Translations under genes and position numbers: made by a program
Notes under the pieces: generated by a model
Told to the model about the DNA's origin: nothing
What the model saw: the letters and a program-made list of their open reading frames with translations, nothing else
Database searches by the model: none
Part shown: in pieces, positions 10,512 to 20,769 of the stretch
Numbering within the stretch: position 1 is the first letter of the stretch
Layout of the letters: each line of letters starts with the position of its first letter
DNA from: Auriscalpium vulgare
Lineage: Eukaryota; Basidiomycota; Agaricomycetes; Russulales; Auriscalpiaceae
Assembly: GCA_019915015.1 (NCBI GenBank)
Contig: JAHBBC010000053.1
Coordinates: 1 to 64,000 of the forward strand
Length of the DNA: 64,000 bases
Reading direction: 5' to 3'

Positions 10512-11668
10512 TGATACGCCCCCAGCGCGGGTGGCTTCTGTTTTCGCATTTTTGGCACGTTCTATCGCCTCAACATCGACTATCGCAACACATCGCGCTC
10601 GCAGTTCCAGCCAAGACGCTAGCACACTTGTAGCAACACGGGCCTATACTCCTTGACGTCTCCATCGATTCTCTACCATCCAGGCCACGCAGGATGATTG
10701 CACAAGTCCCCAAGTCATGTGTACACGCCCACCAAGTCACCAAGACGTTCTGAGCCAGCCATTAGCATTCTGTGCGCACGTCGCAATGTCTCGCGCATAC
10801 ATCCACATGTTGCCCTCGCCTCCCACCTCGTTCCCAGAGCGTCCTAGCGTTGCGCAGCCCCTCGACACGTCACCCACAGGTCCCAGGGTCCGGTCTAGAT
10901 GCAGTGTCTCAGAGCAATGTTCCGGTTTGATGGTTTCCGATACGTCGCGATCCGCATATCTCGGAGTTTCACATGGAGATAGCACAGCCTTGCTGTTCCG
11001 ATACGTCGCGATGCTTGTTTCTGATTGGATACGCCTTCTAGAATGTCTCACTATCCCCATACTTACCAGATGACTCACAGTAGCCACAGAGACATGTTTC
11101 CCGTGTATATCTGTTGGTAGCTAGGTCACTGAATATCAGACAACTTCTCCCCTCCAGAGTCAACGTCTCAAACCTTTGCAACATCGTTTTATCGCGTTCA
11201 ACATCGACCTCGACCTTCAACTTCGCAGCGCCCAAGATTATAGCCTTCACCTCCGCAGAGCCCACGTTTACAAGCCTTCAACTTCGCAGAGCACATTGTT
11301 TTCACCTCGTCCAGCGTTATCGCGTTACGTCGCGACCTTCGTATCACCTTGTCCCCTTGTCCCCTCATCCTCGCCTTTGTTCCCCCATCGTCTCAGCCCT
11401 CCAGCAAGGTATTCTCAAGCTCGCTACACATCGCAACGTCCTGTTCCGCACCAGCAGTGTCGACTTCCATCCCAGATCACCTTGTCCATCGTCCTATCGC
11501 CCTCCAAGTCACCTAGCGACTTCCCCCCAGCGTTCACGCCACTCCCCGAGTCATCTGTAGGTCCTGGGACGCGCCCCCAACCTGTTACTAGCACCGCTCG
11601 AGCCAGCAGGAGTTGGTTTTGTGGTTTGTTTTGCCATCTGACCGCCTGTGCGCCGAGATAGGTCATCA
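10512..11668 (+). repeat. 5' LTR of the nested Ty3 element (1157 bp)
   Basis: Begins TGATACGCCC, ends GGTCATCA. It matches 18224-19379 throughout; the only difference found is one extra C in the run near 10858. Open frames inside it (such as 11114-11560) recur in the 3' LTR and are not genes. I could not place a clear TATA box or polyadenylation signal. Confidence 0.95.
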
Positions 11669-11692
11669 TTTGTGGAGCCCACCGCGAGGGGC
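11669..11692 (+). other. Probable primer-binding site
   Basis: Directly after the 5' LTR comes TTT, then GTGGAGCCCACCGCGAGGGG. The TGG three bases on fits pairing with a tRNA CCA end, but I cannot name the tRNA. Confidence 0.4.
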
Positions 11693-12129
11693 ACTACCAG
11701 GATTGCTTCAGATCACTCTCGTTCATCTTCCACACCCCTACACATCGACATCGCTATCCTACTCGAGTCTCCTCCCTAGCCGCAGAACTTCGCGAATCGT
11801 TTGTCGTTTGGCCCCCCAGTCCAGGAGAACTCTTTTCCTCAGTCCCTAGTCCATTTGCGACACACAACAACCTTCCTTCCGACCTTCTCAGTGATATCAA
11901 CCTCCTAGATCCATTAGAAGACTCTCCACCGTTTCCAGGAAGCTTCCCATCGTCGCCTCGCCCCTTGTTACATCCCGTCACATCGCGCACTCCGCCTTCG
12001 CCATCGCCCCAGCCTATTTCCACACCTCCAGCCATCACCAGTCGTCTTCCATCGCCCGCCGTTTATATCGCGAACCGTCGCACACACACCGTTCAAGTCC
12101 CTATCACCAATCCCCAACCTTTTATCGCG

Positions 12130-14328
12130 ATGACTACGCTTATGCCAGCTCGTGGTGATCGCACCGCCCCTATATTTACCCCAGAACAGCCTCGTTCAAT
12201 CCGCAGGTTCTTTGCAGACCTTGAAATCCTATTCCTTCGTTGCTCAATCACCAAGGATGAAGAGAAGAAGACTTGGGCACAGAGTTATGTCCCTATCGAA
12301 GTAGCCGATCTTTTCGACGCCATGACAGAGTTCACCGACGCCTCCAAGTCATACAAAGAGTTCAAGGAAGCTGTCGCGAAGCTCTACCCAGGTGCTAGCG
12401 AAGACAAAGCATATTCAGTTGCAGACCTTGAGCACCTCGTCGCGGAACGTCGCGCCAACGGAATCTCGACACTGGAAGAGTTCGCAACATTCCATCGCGA
12501 CTTCTTGACGCTCTCCAGCTATCTTATCAAGCACAAGCGCCTCTCAGACCTCCAGCAACAACGAGAATTCGTTCGAGGCATCCCAGCTGAGCTTTGGCAG
12601 CGTGTCCATGCTCGCCTTCAGATCAAATTGCCAGACCAGGAGCCAGAAGACCCCTATCTTGTTTCTGACGTCAAGGACGCAACGAACTATGTTCTACATG
12701 GCACAGCAGCCTCTTCCTTTCGCAACGACGCCGCTTTAGCACCCAGCTCATCGTTAACGCCAGCCCCAGCGATCAAGACAGAAGAACTCCTTGTCACCCT
12801 CGTTCGTTCGCTCACCCAAGCAATTCAAGGCAATAGCGCAGTCCCAGCAGCCTTGTCCACGCCCACACCTGCTCCAGTTGACACCATTCGCTCGGAGAAT
12901 CGTTGCCTATATGATGGCGCTCCAGATCATCACATCGCGAACTGTCCTGCAGTCGAAGAAGACATCCGCACTGGCTACGTCAAGCGAAACCATGATGGAC
13001 GAGTCATACTACCTGGTGGAGGATTTGTTCCTCGCTTTATTACAGGCAACACCCTTCGTGATCGCATGATGGAGTGGCATCGACGCAACCCAGGCCAGCG
13101 CGCACAAGCCCAGATGATGCTCGCAGTTGAGCCGCTCTCGACATTCACGCTTTCCGCGACAGATCGCATCGCCGCACTTGAAGCTGAGCTAGCAGCACTG
13201 AAAGGCCCACAGGCTCGCGATTCGTTCAAGTTGGTCTTCGACGGCGTAGAAGTGCCCCCTCGTCGAACCGCGAACGTGAAGCCGACTCAAGATGCCCCAC
13301 CAGTTCAAGCTCCAGCTCCAGCGCAAGCTCCTGCTCCTAGCCCAGCACAGTCATCAGCACCTCGCACACCTTTGCACCCCTTTGCCAAAGCTCGTGACGC
13401 TACTTCCGCCCCAGTCAAGCAGACACGCTTTGTCCCTGCAGACCCGCCCAGGCCTTCGAATGCGCGAGACACCGCTTACAAGACAAATGCTCCAGTCCAC
13501 AAGACAGAGATAGCAGACACAGTGTTTGCTCGCTCGATGAAAGCGAACTCGATCACGCTCACACCTGAGGAACTCCTTTCACTCTCGCCAGAGGTCCGCG
13601 CGAAGTATCGCGATGTTGTCACACCTCGTCGTGCAGTCAATGAGCAAGTCATTTCCAGTTTCCCCACTGTCGAAGAGGTCCCAGAAGACATAGTCTCGCC
13701 CGCCGCGGCAATTGCCGAAGCTGAAGCCAAGACGTTTGCAAACTATGTCCCTGCCCCTCGTGTTATCGCGCCAGATCGCAATAACCCTCCGCCCGGCGTC
13801 CTAGTCATTGATGATCCATATGAGACGTACCTGATGGACTTAGCCCCTGAAGAAGAGCCTAAAGTCTTGACTGTCGCCCGCGAATCACATGCGCTCCGCT
13901 CCATCGACGCTATCATTGACAACAAAGACACAGTTGAATGCCTTTTGGATCCCGGGTCACAGATTATCTCGATGTCAGAAGAGATTTGTCACCATCTTGG
14001 CCTTGCATACGACCCTTCGATCCGCATTCGTGTTCAGAGTGCCAACACACACTATGACAGCTCGCTTGGATTAGCTCGCAACGTCCCCGTCAAGATCGCG
14101 AATATTACCATCTACTTGCAGATCCACGTCATTCGCAACGTCGCGTACGACATTCTACTTGGACGCCCCTTCGACGTTATCACAGAGAGTGTTGTGCGCA
14201 ACTTCAAGAACGAAGACCAGACTGTTACGCTTCGCAATCCCAACTCGACAGCTGTTGTCACAGTGCCTACGTTCCCTAGAGGGCATCATCGGTTTCGAGT
14301 CTCACAGGAGACAACTTTCGCTGCTTGA
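12130..14328 (+). CDS. gag: Ty3/gypsy Gag-protease
   Basis: Start chosen at ATG 12130 (MTTLMPARGDRTAPIF) because the older copy keeps the same start; the frame is open upstream to 11965. About 732 residues. Gag capsid-like region about 20-220 (TWAQSYVPIEVADLF, EFATFHRDFLTLSSYL, EFVRGIPAELWQRV). A zinc knuckle follows, reading CLYDGAPDHHIANC: the second Cys of CX2CX4HX4C is Asp here. A Pro/Ala linker follows, then a retropepsin domain near the C-terminus with VECLLDPGSQIISM (active-site DPGS) and the conserved YDILLGRPFDV. It ends at TGA 14326-14328, and pol follows in the +1 frame. Open and full length; zinc binding may be impaired by the Cys change. Confidence 0.92.
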   Translation: MTTLMPARGDRTAPIFTPEQPRSIRRFFADLEILFLRCSITKDEEKKTWAQSYVPIEVADLFDAMTEFTDASKSYKEFKEAVAKLYPGASEDKAYSVADLEHLVAERRANGISTLEEFATFHRDFLTLSSYLIKHKRLSDLQQQREFVRGIPAELWQRVHARLQIKLPDQEPEDPYLVSDVKDATNYVLHGTAASSFRNDAALAPSSSLTPAPAIKTEELLVTLVRSLTQAIQGNSAVPAALSTPTPAPVDTIRSENRCLYDGAPDHHIANCPAVEEDIRTGYVKRNHDGRVILPGGGFVPRFITGNTLRDRMMEWHRRNPGQRAQAQMMLAVEPLSTFTLSATDRIAALEAELAALKGPQARDSFKLVFDGVEVPPRRTANVKPTQDAPPVQAPAPAQAPAPSPAQSSAPRTPLHPFAKARDATSAPVKQTRFVPADPPRPSNARDTAYKTNAPVHKTEIADTVFARSMKANSITLTPEELLSLSPEVRAKYRDVVTPRRAVNEQVISSFPTVEEVPEDIVSPAAAIAEAEAKTFANYVPAPRVIAPDRNNPPPGVLVIDDPYETYLMDLAPEEEPKVLTVARESHALRSIDAIIDNKDTVECLLDPGSQIISMSEEICHHLGLAYDPSIRIRVQSANTHYDSSLGLARNVPVKIANITIYLQIHVIRNVAYDILLGRPFDVITESVVRNFKNEDQTVTLRNPNSTAVVTVPTFPRGHHRFRVSQETTFAA

Positions 14329-14334
14329 TTATCT
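14320..14334 (+). other. Candidate +1 recoding site at the gag UGA
   Basis: Gag frame: GCT GCT TGA. Pol frame: (T) GAT TAT CTA GAA GAT. Skipping one base at the stop gives DYLEDGEE, matching EDLEEGES produced the same way at 675-677. Pol has no usable start nearby that would replace this. Confidence 0.55.
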
Positions 14335-17300
14335 AGAAGATGGTGAAGAAGTCGCCCTCATCTTGGAAGGCGACGGCGCGAGTGTTCGCGCACTTGCTTA
14401 TACCCCTCTTGACCCTTCAGACGAATCCTCGCTCCAGTTTGCTTATTTAACCGCCTCCGACGCTCGTTCTTTGCTTCCCAACCACGCCGCTCCAGCAGCT
14501 TTTACAGTTTTGACTTCGATGTTCGCTCCAAATCCCGCCTCAACGCAATCCACACTCTTTTCTACCTTTGCCTCAGACCTTCGTCCATTGCCTTTGCCAG
14601 AGAATCAGATACCCCCAGTTCGCGAAACGTTTGCGAAGCGCAAGTACAAGCCCGTTGCCCAGAAAGTCAAGCCTGTGCTAGGCTCAGTCCCAGAACAGTT
14701 CCGCATAGTTCGCAACATACAGGGAGATCCCCTTGCATCGCTCCCTATGCTCCCTACGCATCCCCCGCCCTTTGTACCCACCGGACGCTACACGCAAGAA
14801 CGCAAAGACACTGTTGATAGCCAAGAGTGCTACAATTTCCTTCAGCCAGCCGAACGAGACCTATTGCACCACGTCATTTCAGTTCACAACGACGCTTTCG
14901 CTTGGAATGACTCAGAGCGAGGCAGTTTCAAGCGCGAGTTCTTTCCTCCAGTCCAAATCCCTGTCGTTCCGCATACACCTTGGGTACAGCGCAATATTCC
15001 GATCCCACCAGGTCTTTACAAAGAAGTCACAGATCTCATTCGTCGCAAGATTCATGCAGGCACATATGAAGACTCGAATTCATCGTATCGTTCGCGTTGG
15101 TTCTGCGTCGCGAAGAAAGACGGCAAGTCGCTACGCATTGTTCACAGTCTTGAGCCCCTCAACGCCGTCACTATCGCACATTCCGGAGTCACACCCACGC
15201 CTGAGCACCTTGCAGAACAGTTCGGAGGCCGCGCATGCGGTGGAATACTCGATCTCTACGTTGGCTATGACGAACGCCTCATTGACGAACACTCGCGAGA
15301 TCTCACTACGTTCCAGACGCCCTTTGGAGCCAAGCGCCTTGTCACCCTACCCATGGGATGGACGAACTCAGTTCCTATCTTCCATGACGACGTCACGTAC
15401 ATCCTCCAGCCTGAGATACCAGCGATTACAGTCCCCTACATCGACGATGTCCCACTCAAAGGTCCCGCATCCGAGTATCTTGATGAATATGGCAAGCCCG
15501 AGCACATCGCGAACAATCGCAACATCCGCCGTTTTGTCTGGGAGCACTTCCAGAATGTCAACCGTATCTTGCAGCGCATGAAGTATTGTGGTGGCACATT
15601 CTCTGGCACCAAGTCTATCATTATCAGTCGCGAGTTCACCGTTCTTGGCCATCGTTGCACCCCAGAAGGTCGACGTCCTGACGAGTCCACTGTCTCAGTT
15701 ATCCGCAACTGGGGCCCCTGCAAAGATGTCTCTGACGTTCGTGCATTCCTTGGTACCATTGGAGTCTGCCGCATTTTCATCGACTCGTTCGCGAAACGTG
15801 CCCACGTCTTGACACAGCTTACCCGCAAAGGTGTCCCATTCGAGTTTGGACCAGAACATATTGCCGCTCAAGAAGACCTTAAAGTAGCCTTGCTCGCCTC
15901 GCCAGCGCTCCGTGCCATCAACTATGAATCACCCGACCCAGTTGTCTTAGCTGTTGACTCCTCGTACATTGCAATAGGCTATATCTTAGCGCAAGACGTC
16001 GCGACCCCCAAGAAGACGCTCCGCTATATCAATCGCTTTGGTTCTATCACGCTCAACGACCGCGAACGACGCTTCTCCCAGCCTAAGCTTGAGATTTACG
16101 GCCTTTTCCGTGCACTACGCACACTCCGCATCTATCTACTTGGCGTTCGCAACCTAGTTGTTGAAGTAGACGCTAGCGCTATCAAAGGAATGCTCAAGAA
16201 CCCGGATCTCGTCCCTAGTGCAAGTATCAATCGATGGATTCTAGGCATCCTCATCTTCCATTTCAAGCTTCGCCACGTTCCAGGGGTTCGCCATGGACCA
16301 GACGGGCTTTCGCGACATAGACAAGAAGGTGAAGATACCCCAGCAGAGACAGAACAAGATGACAGTTATGACGATTGGCTTGATAACATGCATGGATTCC
16401 TTCACATTGTCTACCCTTCGCCTTCTGCGTTTCGTTCCCACATCCTAGCTGTGCCCACCCACCCTCCCTGCTTCGCGACCTATGCCCTGACCGAGGACGG
16501 TCAAGACTTCAGTAAGGAGGAGGAGGAGCCCAAGCTCTGTTATGACGATGTGCCACGTTCCGACTCAGCTAGAACCCACGACCTTCGCATTCAAGCAGTC
16601 CACAATTGGTTAAGGAAACCAGAACGCCCAGAAGACTTGTCAGATTCTGAGTTCGCGGCCTTTGTCCGCTATGCGACGCGCTTCTTTATCGACAAGACAA
16701 GACTTTGGCGACGCAGTCTTGATGGCGCACACAAGCTTGTGATACAACCAGCTCAACGACTTCAAGTTCTTGCAGAATGTCATGATCGTGTTGGACATCG
16801 CGGAGTTTTTGCTACAAGATCGCTTATTCAAGAACGTTTTTGGTGGCCAGCTTCCGAAGCGGATGCCATGTGGTATGTCCGCAGCTGTCTCATCTGTCAG
16901 CAGCGTCAGAAGCGTCAAGTTCTCATCCCCCGGTTGTTGCGACACCCGCTGCGCTCTTCGCGAAGATCTACGTTGACACAATGCATATGCCAGTCTCTAA
17001 CGGCTTTCGCTATATTGTTCAAGGACGCTGTTCACTCACCCAGTACCCCGAGTTTCGACTCCTACGCCGTGAGACAGCCAAGGCCATTGCAGATTGGGTC
17101 TTTGAAGATATCCTTTGTCGTTGGGGTTCATTAAGCGAAATCGTCACAGACAACGGAGGCCCATTTGTCAAGGCACTTGACTATCTGTCCAAGAAGTACA
17201 ACATTCGCCATATTCGCATCAGTGGTTACAATTCGCGAGCCAACGGCATCGTTGAGCGTGCACACTTTGACGTTCGTCAAGCATTGTTCAAGGCCTGCGA

Positions 17301-17975
17301 TGGAGAACAGAGTCGCTGGTCTATGTCTGCGCACACAGTCTTTTGGTCCGAGCGCCTTACTACAAGACGCCGCATGGGTTGCTCGCCCTACTTTGCAGTC
17401 ACAGGTTGTCATCCGCTCATTCCCCTTGACATATCCGAAGCAACGTACCTCTTGCCGCCGCCCACGTCCATTCTTTCGACCACAGACCTCATTGCACGAC
17501 GCGCCATAGCCCTCCAGAAGCGACACGAGCACATTTCACACCTGCGTTCCAAGGTTTTGCACATCGTCTAGCAGCAGCAGAGCGCTTTGAGCGTGACCAC
17601 GCAGCGACCATTCGCGACTTTGATTTCAAGCGTGGAGACCTTGTATTGATCCGCCACACCGCTATCGAGAAGTCGCTAAACCGCAAGATGCGCCCTCGCT
17701 ATCTAGGCCCCCTTGTTGTTGTATCGCGAAACCGCGGAGGCGCCTACCTTGTTGCAGAACTAGATGGTTCCGTCTTTGATCGACCCATTGCCGCCTTCAG
17801 AGTCATCCCCTTCTTTGCGCGAAAGCGAATTGAAGTGGACTTAGATGCCATTGATATTGACACTACTCGACTTCGCGAACTAGAAGCTTCCCAGTCCTTA
17901 GGAGACGATGACAGCTTAGAAGACATGCCAATAGCCGATGAAGACGACATGGATGGTCCCCCAGATGGCTCCTGA
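14329..17975 (+). pseudogene. pol: Ty3/gypsy Pol (RT, RNase H, integrase) with two frameshifts
   Basis: Frame 2 to about 16934: linker (EGDGASV, KPVLGSVPEQFRIVRN), RT with SRWFCVAKKDGK, LPMGWTNSV and catalytic YIDDV (about 15437), RNase H starting VVLAVDSSYIAIGY, then the integrase zinc finger HDRVGH...CLICQQ (about 16779-16902). The frame then slips in a C run (CTC ATC CCC C): frame 1 continues TPAALFAKIYVDTMHMP (Asp), VTDNGGPF (Asp), NGIVERAH (Glu), the DDE core. A second slip near 17546 moves to frame 3: AERFERDHAATIRDFDFKRG, RPRYLGPLVVVSRNRGGAY, stop at 17975. All domains are present; both lesions look like single-base losses. In a read-through this would be the complete replication enzyme set. 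Confidence 0.93.
16487..16528 (+). promoter_or_regulatory. Candidate central polypurine tract
   Basis: The 37 bp at 16487-16523 match 34 of 37 bases with 18187-18223, the tract beside the 3' LTR: a TGACCG-AGGA-CGGTCA hairpin, a short spacer, CTTCAGT, then AAGGAGGAGG. It lies in pol between RNase H and integrase and is translated ALTEDGQDFSKEEEE. Second-strand priming at an internal copy is known in lentiviruses and Ty1; the role here is inferred from the duplication alone. Confidence 0.5.
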
Positions 17976-18186
17976 CTCCTTTGTTTTGTTTCTCTTTCCA
18001 GCATGCTACGCATGGTTTCCCTTGTGTTTGTTTAAGTTTTGTTTCCCTTTTGCCCATGCCGTTTACAGAGACCAAGAAGGGACATTCAAGTTCGCTATAT
18101 GCTTCACTCTTCCATTTCTGTAACCTTTCGTTCCCACCCACCGCAGCCCCCAGCACTCCTTTGCCGACCCGTATTCAACGCACGCG
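17976..18186 (+). other. 3' untranslated region of the nested Ty3 element
   Basis: From the pol stop to the polypurine-tract hairpin; T-rich, with no open frame of interest. Confidence 0.6.
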
Positions 18187-18223
18187 CTGACCGAGGACGG
18201 TCAGATCTTCAGTAAGGAGGAGG
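18187..18223 (+). promoter_or_regulatory. 3' polypurine tract with upstream hairpin
   Basis: TGACCGAGGACGGTCA (6-bp stem, AGGA loop), spacer, then AGTAAGGAGGAGG abutting the 3' LTR start TGATACG. This is the expected primer position for plus-strand DNA synthesis. Confidence 0.85.
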
Positions 18224-19379
18224 TGATACGCCCCCAGCGCGGGTGGCTTCTGTTTTCGCATTTTTGGCACGTTCTATCGCCTCAACATCGACTATCGCAA
18301 CACATCGCGCTCGCAGTTCCAGCCAAGACGCTAGCACACTTGTAGCAACACGGGCCTATACTCCTTGACGTCTCCATCGATTCTCTACCATCCAGGCCAC
18401 GCAGGATGATTGCACAAGTCCCCAAGTCATGTGTACACGCCCACCAAGTCACCAAGACGTTCTGAGCCAGCCATTAGCATTCTGTGCGCACGTCGCAATG
18501 TCTCGCGCATACATCCACATGTTGCCCTCGCCTCCCACCTCGTTCCCAGAGCGTCCTAGCGTTGCGCAGCCCTCGACACGTCACCCACAGGTCCCAGGGT
18601 CCGGTCTAGATGCAGTGTCTCAGAGCAATGTTCCGGTTTGATGGTTTCCGATACGTCGCGATCCGCATATCTCGGAGTTTCACATGGAGATAGCACAGCC
18701 TTGCTGTTCCGATACGTCGCGATGCTTGTTTCTGATTGGATACGCCTTCTAGAATGTCTCACTATCCCCATACTTACCAGATGACTCACAGTAGCCACAG
18801 AGACATGTTTCCCGTGTATATCTGTTGGTAGCTAGGTCACTGAATATCAGACAACTTCTCCCCTCCAGAGTCAACGTCTCAAACCTTTGCAACATCGTTT
18901 TATCGCGTTCAACATCGACCTCGACCTTCAACTTCGCAGCGCCCAAGATTATAGCCTTCACCTCCGCAGAGCCCACGTTTACAAGCCTTCAACTTCGCAG
19001 AGCACATTGTTTTCACCTCGTCCAGCGTTATCGCGTTACGTCGCGACCTTCGTATCACCTTGTCCCCTTGTCCCCTCATCCTCGCCTTTGTTCCCCCATC
19101 GTCTCAGCCCTCCAGCAAGGTATTCTCAAGCTCGCTACACATCGCAACGTCCTGTTCCGCACCAGCAGTGTCGACTTCCATCCCAGATCACCTTGTCCAT
19201 CGTCCTATCGCCCTCCAAGTCACCTAGCGACTTCCCCCCAGCGTTCACGCCACTCCCCGAGTCATCTGTAGGTCCTGGGACGCGCCCCCAACCTGTTACT
19301 AGCACCGCTCGAGCCAGCAGGAGTTGGTTTTGTGGTTTGTTTTGCCATCTGACCGCCTGTGCGCCGAGATAGGTCATCA
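18224..19379 (+). repeat. 3' LTR of the nested Ty3 element (1156 bp)
   Basis: Same sequence as 10512-11668 with one C fewer near 18570. Ends GGTCATCA and is followed by the GCGC duplication. Confidence 0.95.
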
Positions 19380-20331
19380 GCGCAAATCTTTGACGGCGTC
19401 AAAATCACCCGCGCAGCTAGAGTAAAGCCGCGCGACGTGGTCCCCGCACCCTCAGTCCCCCTCACAGCTCCCACCGCAGCAGCACAAGTCGATCCGCCAG
19501 CGCAGGCGCCCCAGCACCCAATGCCAAGGATGCTACAGGCGCGCCGGTCAAAGCAAAGACCACGCCTGCAGACCCACCCAAAGCCAAGGCGCCCGAGCCC
19601 GCATTTCAACACGCTGCACCCATCCATCGACCTGAGATCGCCGAGACCATCTACGCCTGCGCTATGAAGACAGCCCAAATCACGCTCACGCCAGAGAAAT
19701 TGTTGTCGCTTGCGCCAAGTTCCGGGACTCGGTCATGCCGCATCGCGCTGCTACCACACAAGCTGTCAAACCACCGTGCAAGGCCTCAATTGAAGAAGTA
19801 CCGGATGAGGAGTTTGTTTCTGCAGCCGCCGTGACTAGCGCGGCTGAGAACAAGACATTCCTCCACTATTTGCCCGACCCACGCACTGACCCACGCACTG
19901 CTACCAAGGAGGACCTCTGGACCGAGAAAGAAGGTGATTTCTACATGGAAGACCCAATCAAAATGTACCTCAACGGAGTCGGAGATGCGGACGGCAGTGA
20001 CGATGACTGTCCCATCGACGGACTCATTGTCAACCGAGTGGCAATCGAGTGTCTCCTCAACCCAGGGTCCCAAGTCATCGCCATGTCGGAAGAGGTTTGT
20101 CATTTTCTAGAGCTCCATTATACCGCGGACATCAAGATTTGTCTTCAAAGTGCAAATCATCAATATTCTGAGCCGCTAGGACTCACGCGCACTGTCCCAG
20201 TGTGCTTCGGAAATATGACAATCTACCTACAGATCCATATAGTCCGAGGTGTCACGTACGACATCCTCCTGGGTAGACCTTTCGACGTCCTGACTGAGTC
20301 TATCGTCCGCAACTATGCCAGCGTGGTTTGA
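19380..20331 (+). pseudogene. Older Ty3/gypsy gag C-terminal part and protease, truncated
   Basis: Resumes the gene interrupted at 10511: AQIFDGVKITRAARVKP, then the Pro/Ala linker, with shifts near 19520 (toward NAKDATGAPVK) and near 19720 (APSSGTRS where KFRDSVMPHR is expected). The last frame (19735-20331) is open: EEVPDEEFVSAAAV, protease with IECLLNPGSQVIAM (Asp of the active site replaced by Asn) and YDILLGRPFDVLTESIVRNY. It stops at 20331 just before pol should begin, and following sequence is unrelated, so pol and the 3' LTR are lost. Confidence 0.88.
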
Positions 20332-20376
20332 GGTGTGCGGGCCGGTCTACATGCCGTAGCACGCAGGGTCCCCTCA

Positions 20377-20500
20377 TCGCGTTGTTGCTCCTGCCTAATT
20401 CAGTAATACCCTAGTACTTGGCTCATACATATACACCTTAGGGATGGGTTCAGCACTGACTCTATCTTTGCGAAGCTTAGTTTCCTATCATCTGCATACC
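20377..20500 (+). repeat. Dispersed repeat, also at 34103-34225
   Basis: TCGCGTTGTTGCTCCTGC, then TAATTCAGTAATACCC, AGTACTTGGCT and CATATACA, in the same order as at 34103. About four in five bases agree by eye over the first 60 bp. It probably marks the end of the same element family as the unclassified proteins at 32-34 kb and 50-51 kb. Confidence 0.75.
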
Positions 20501-20769
20501 GCTGTCTCATATGCTTATATTCCAAAGTGTTATAATTACTTATAATCATTGCTTTCCTAAACCAGCCGGGCCTAAATGCTCGCATCGTAAACGTCTCTTT
20601 AGGCTCGCACTACCCTTTTTCTTACACTTAGATGTGCCAGGTCTTTGAAGTGAACACTTGATAACATTTACAATACACAAATAAGAGGTACATGAATGAT
20701 ACACTAAGACAAGTTGTGGTCTGTATGGGCTACGTATCAACATAACAACACTCTCTGGCACTCATTACA

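Larger units (their letters stand above)
10512..19379 (+). mobile_element. Full-length Ty3/gypsy LTR retrotransposon nested in an older Ty3 gag
   Basis: 5' LTR 10512-11668, gag-protease 12130-14328, pol 14329-17975 in a +1 frame, polypurine tract 18187-18223, 3' LTR 18224-19379, GCGC duplication outside. LTRs start TG and end CA. Pol order is protease, RT, RNase H, integrase, as in Ty3/gypsy; no chromodomain was seen at the end. The LTRs differ by one base by eye, implying a recent insertion, yet pol carries two frameshifts, so mobility would need proteins from another copy. Confidence 0.95.

Noticed and set aside
11114..11560. 148-residue frame, also at 18825-19271
   Set aside because: Lies within the Ty3 LTRs; its repetition only reflects LTR identity.
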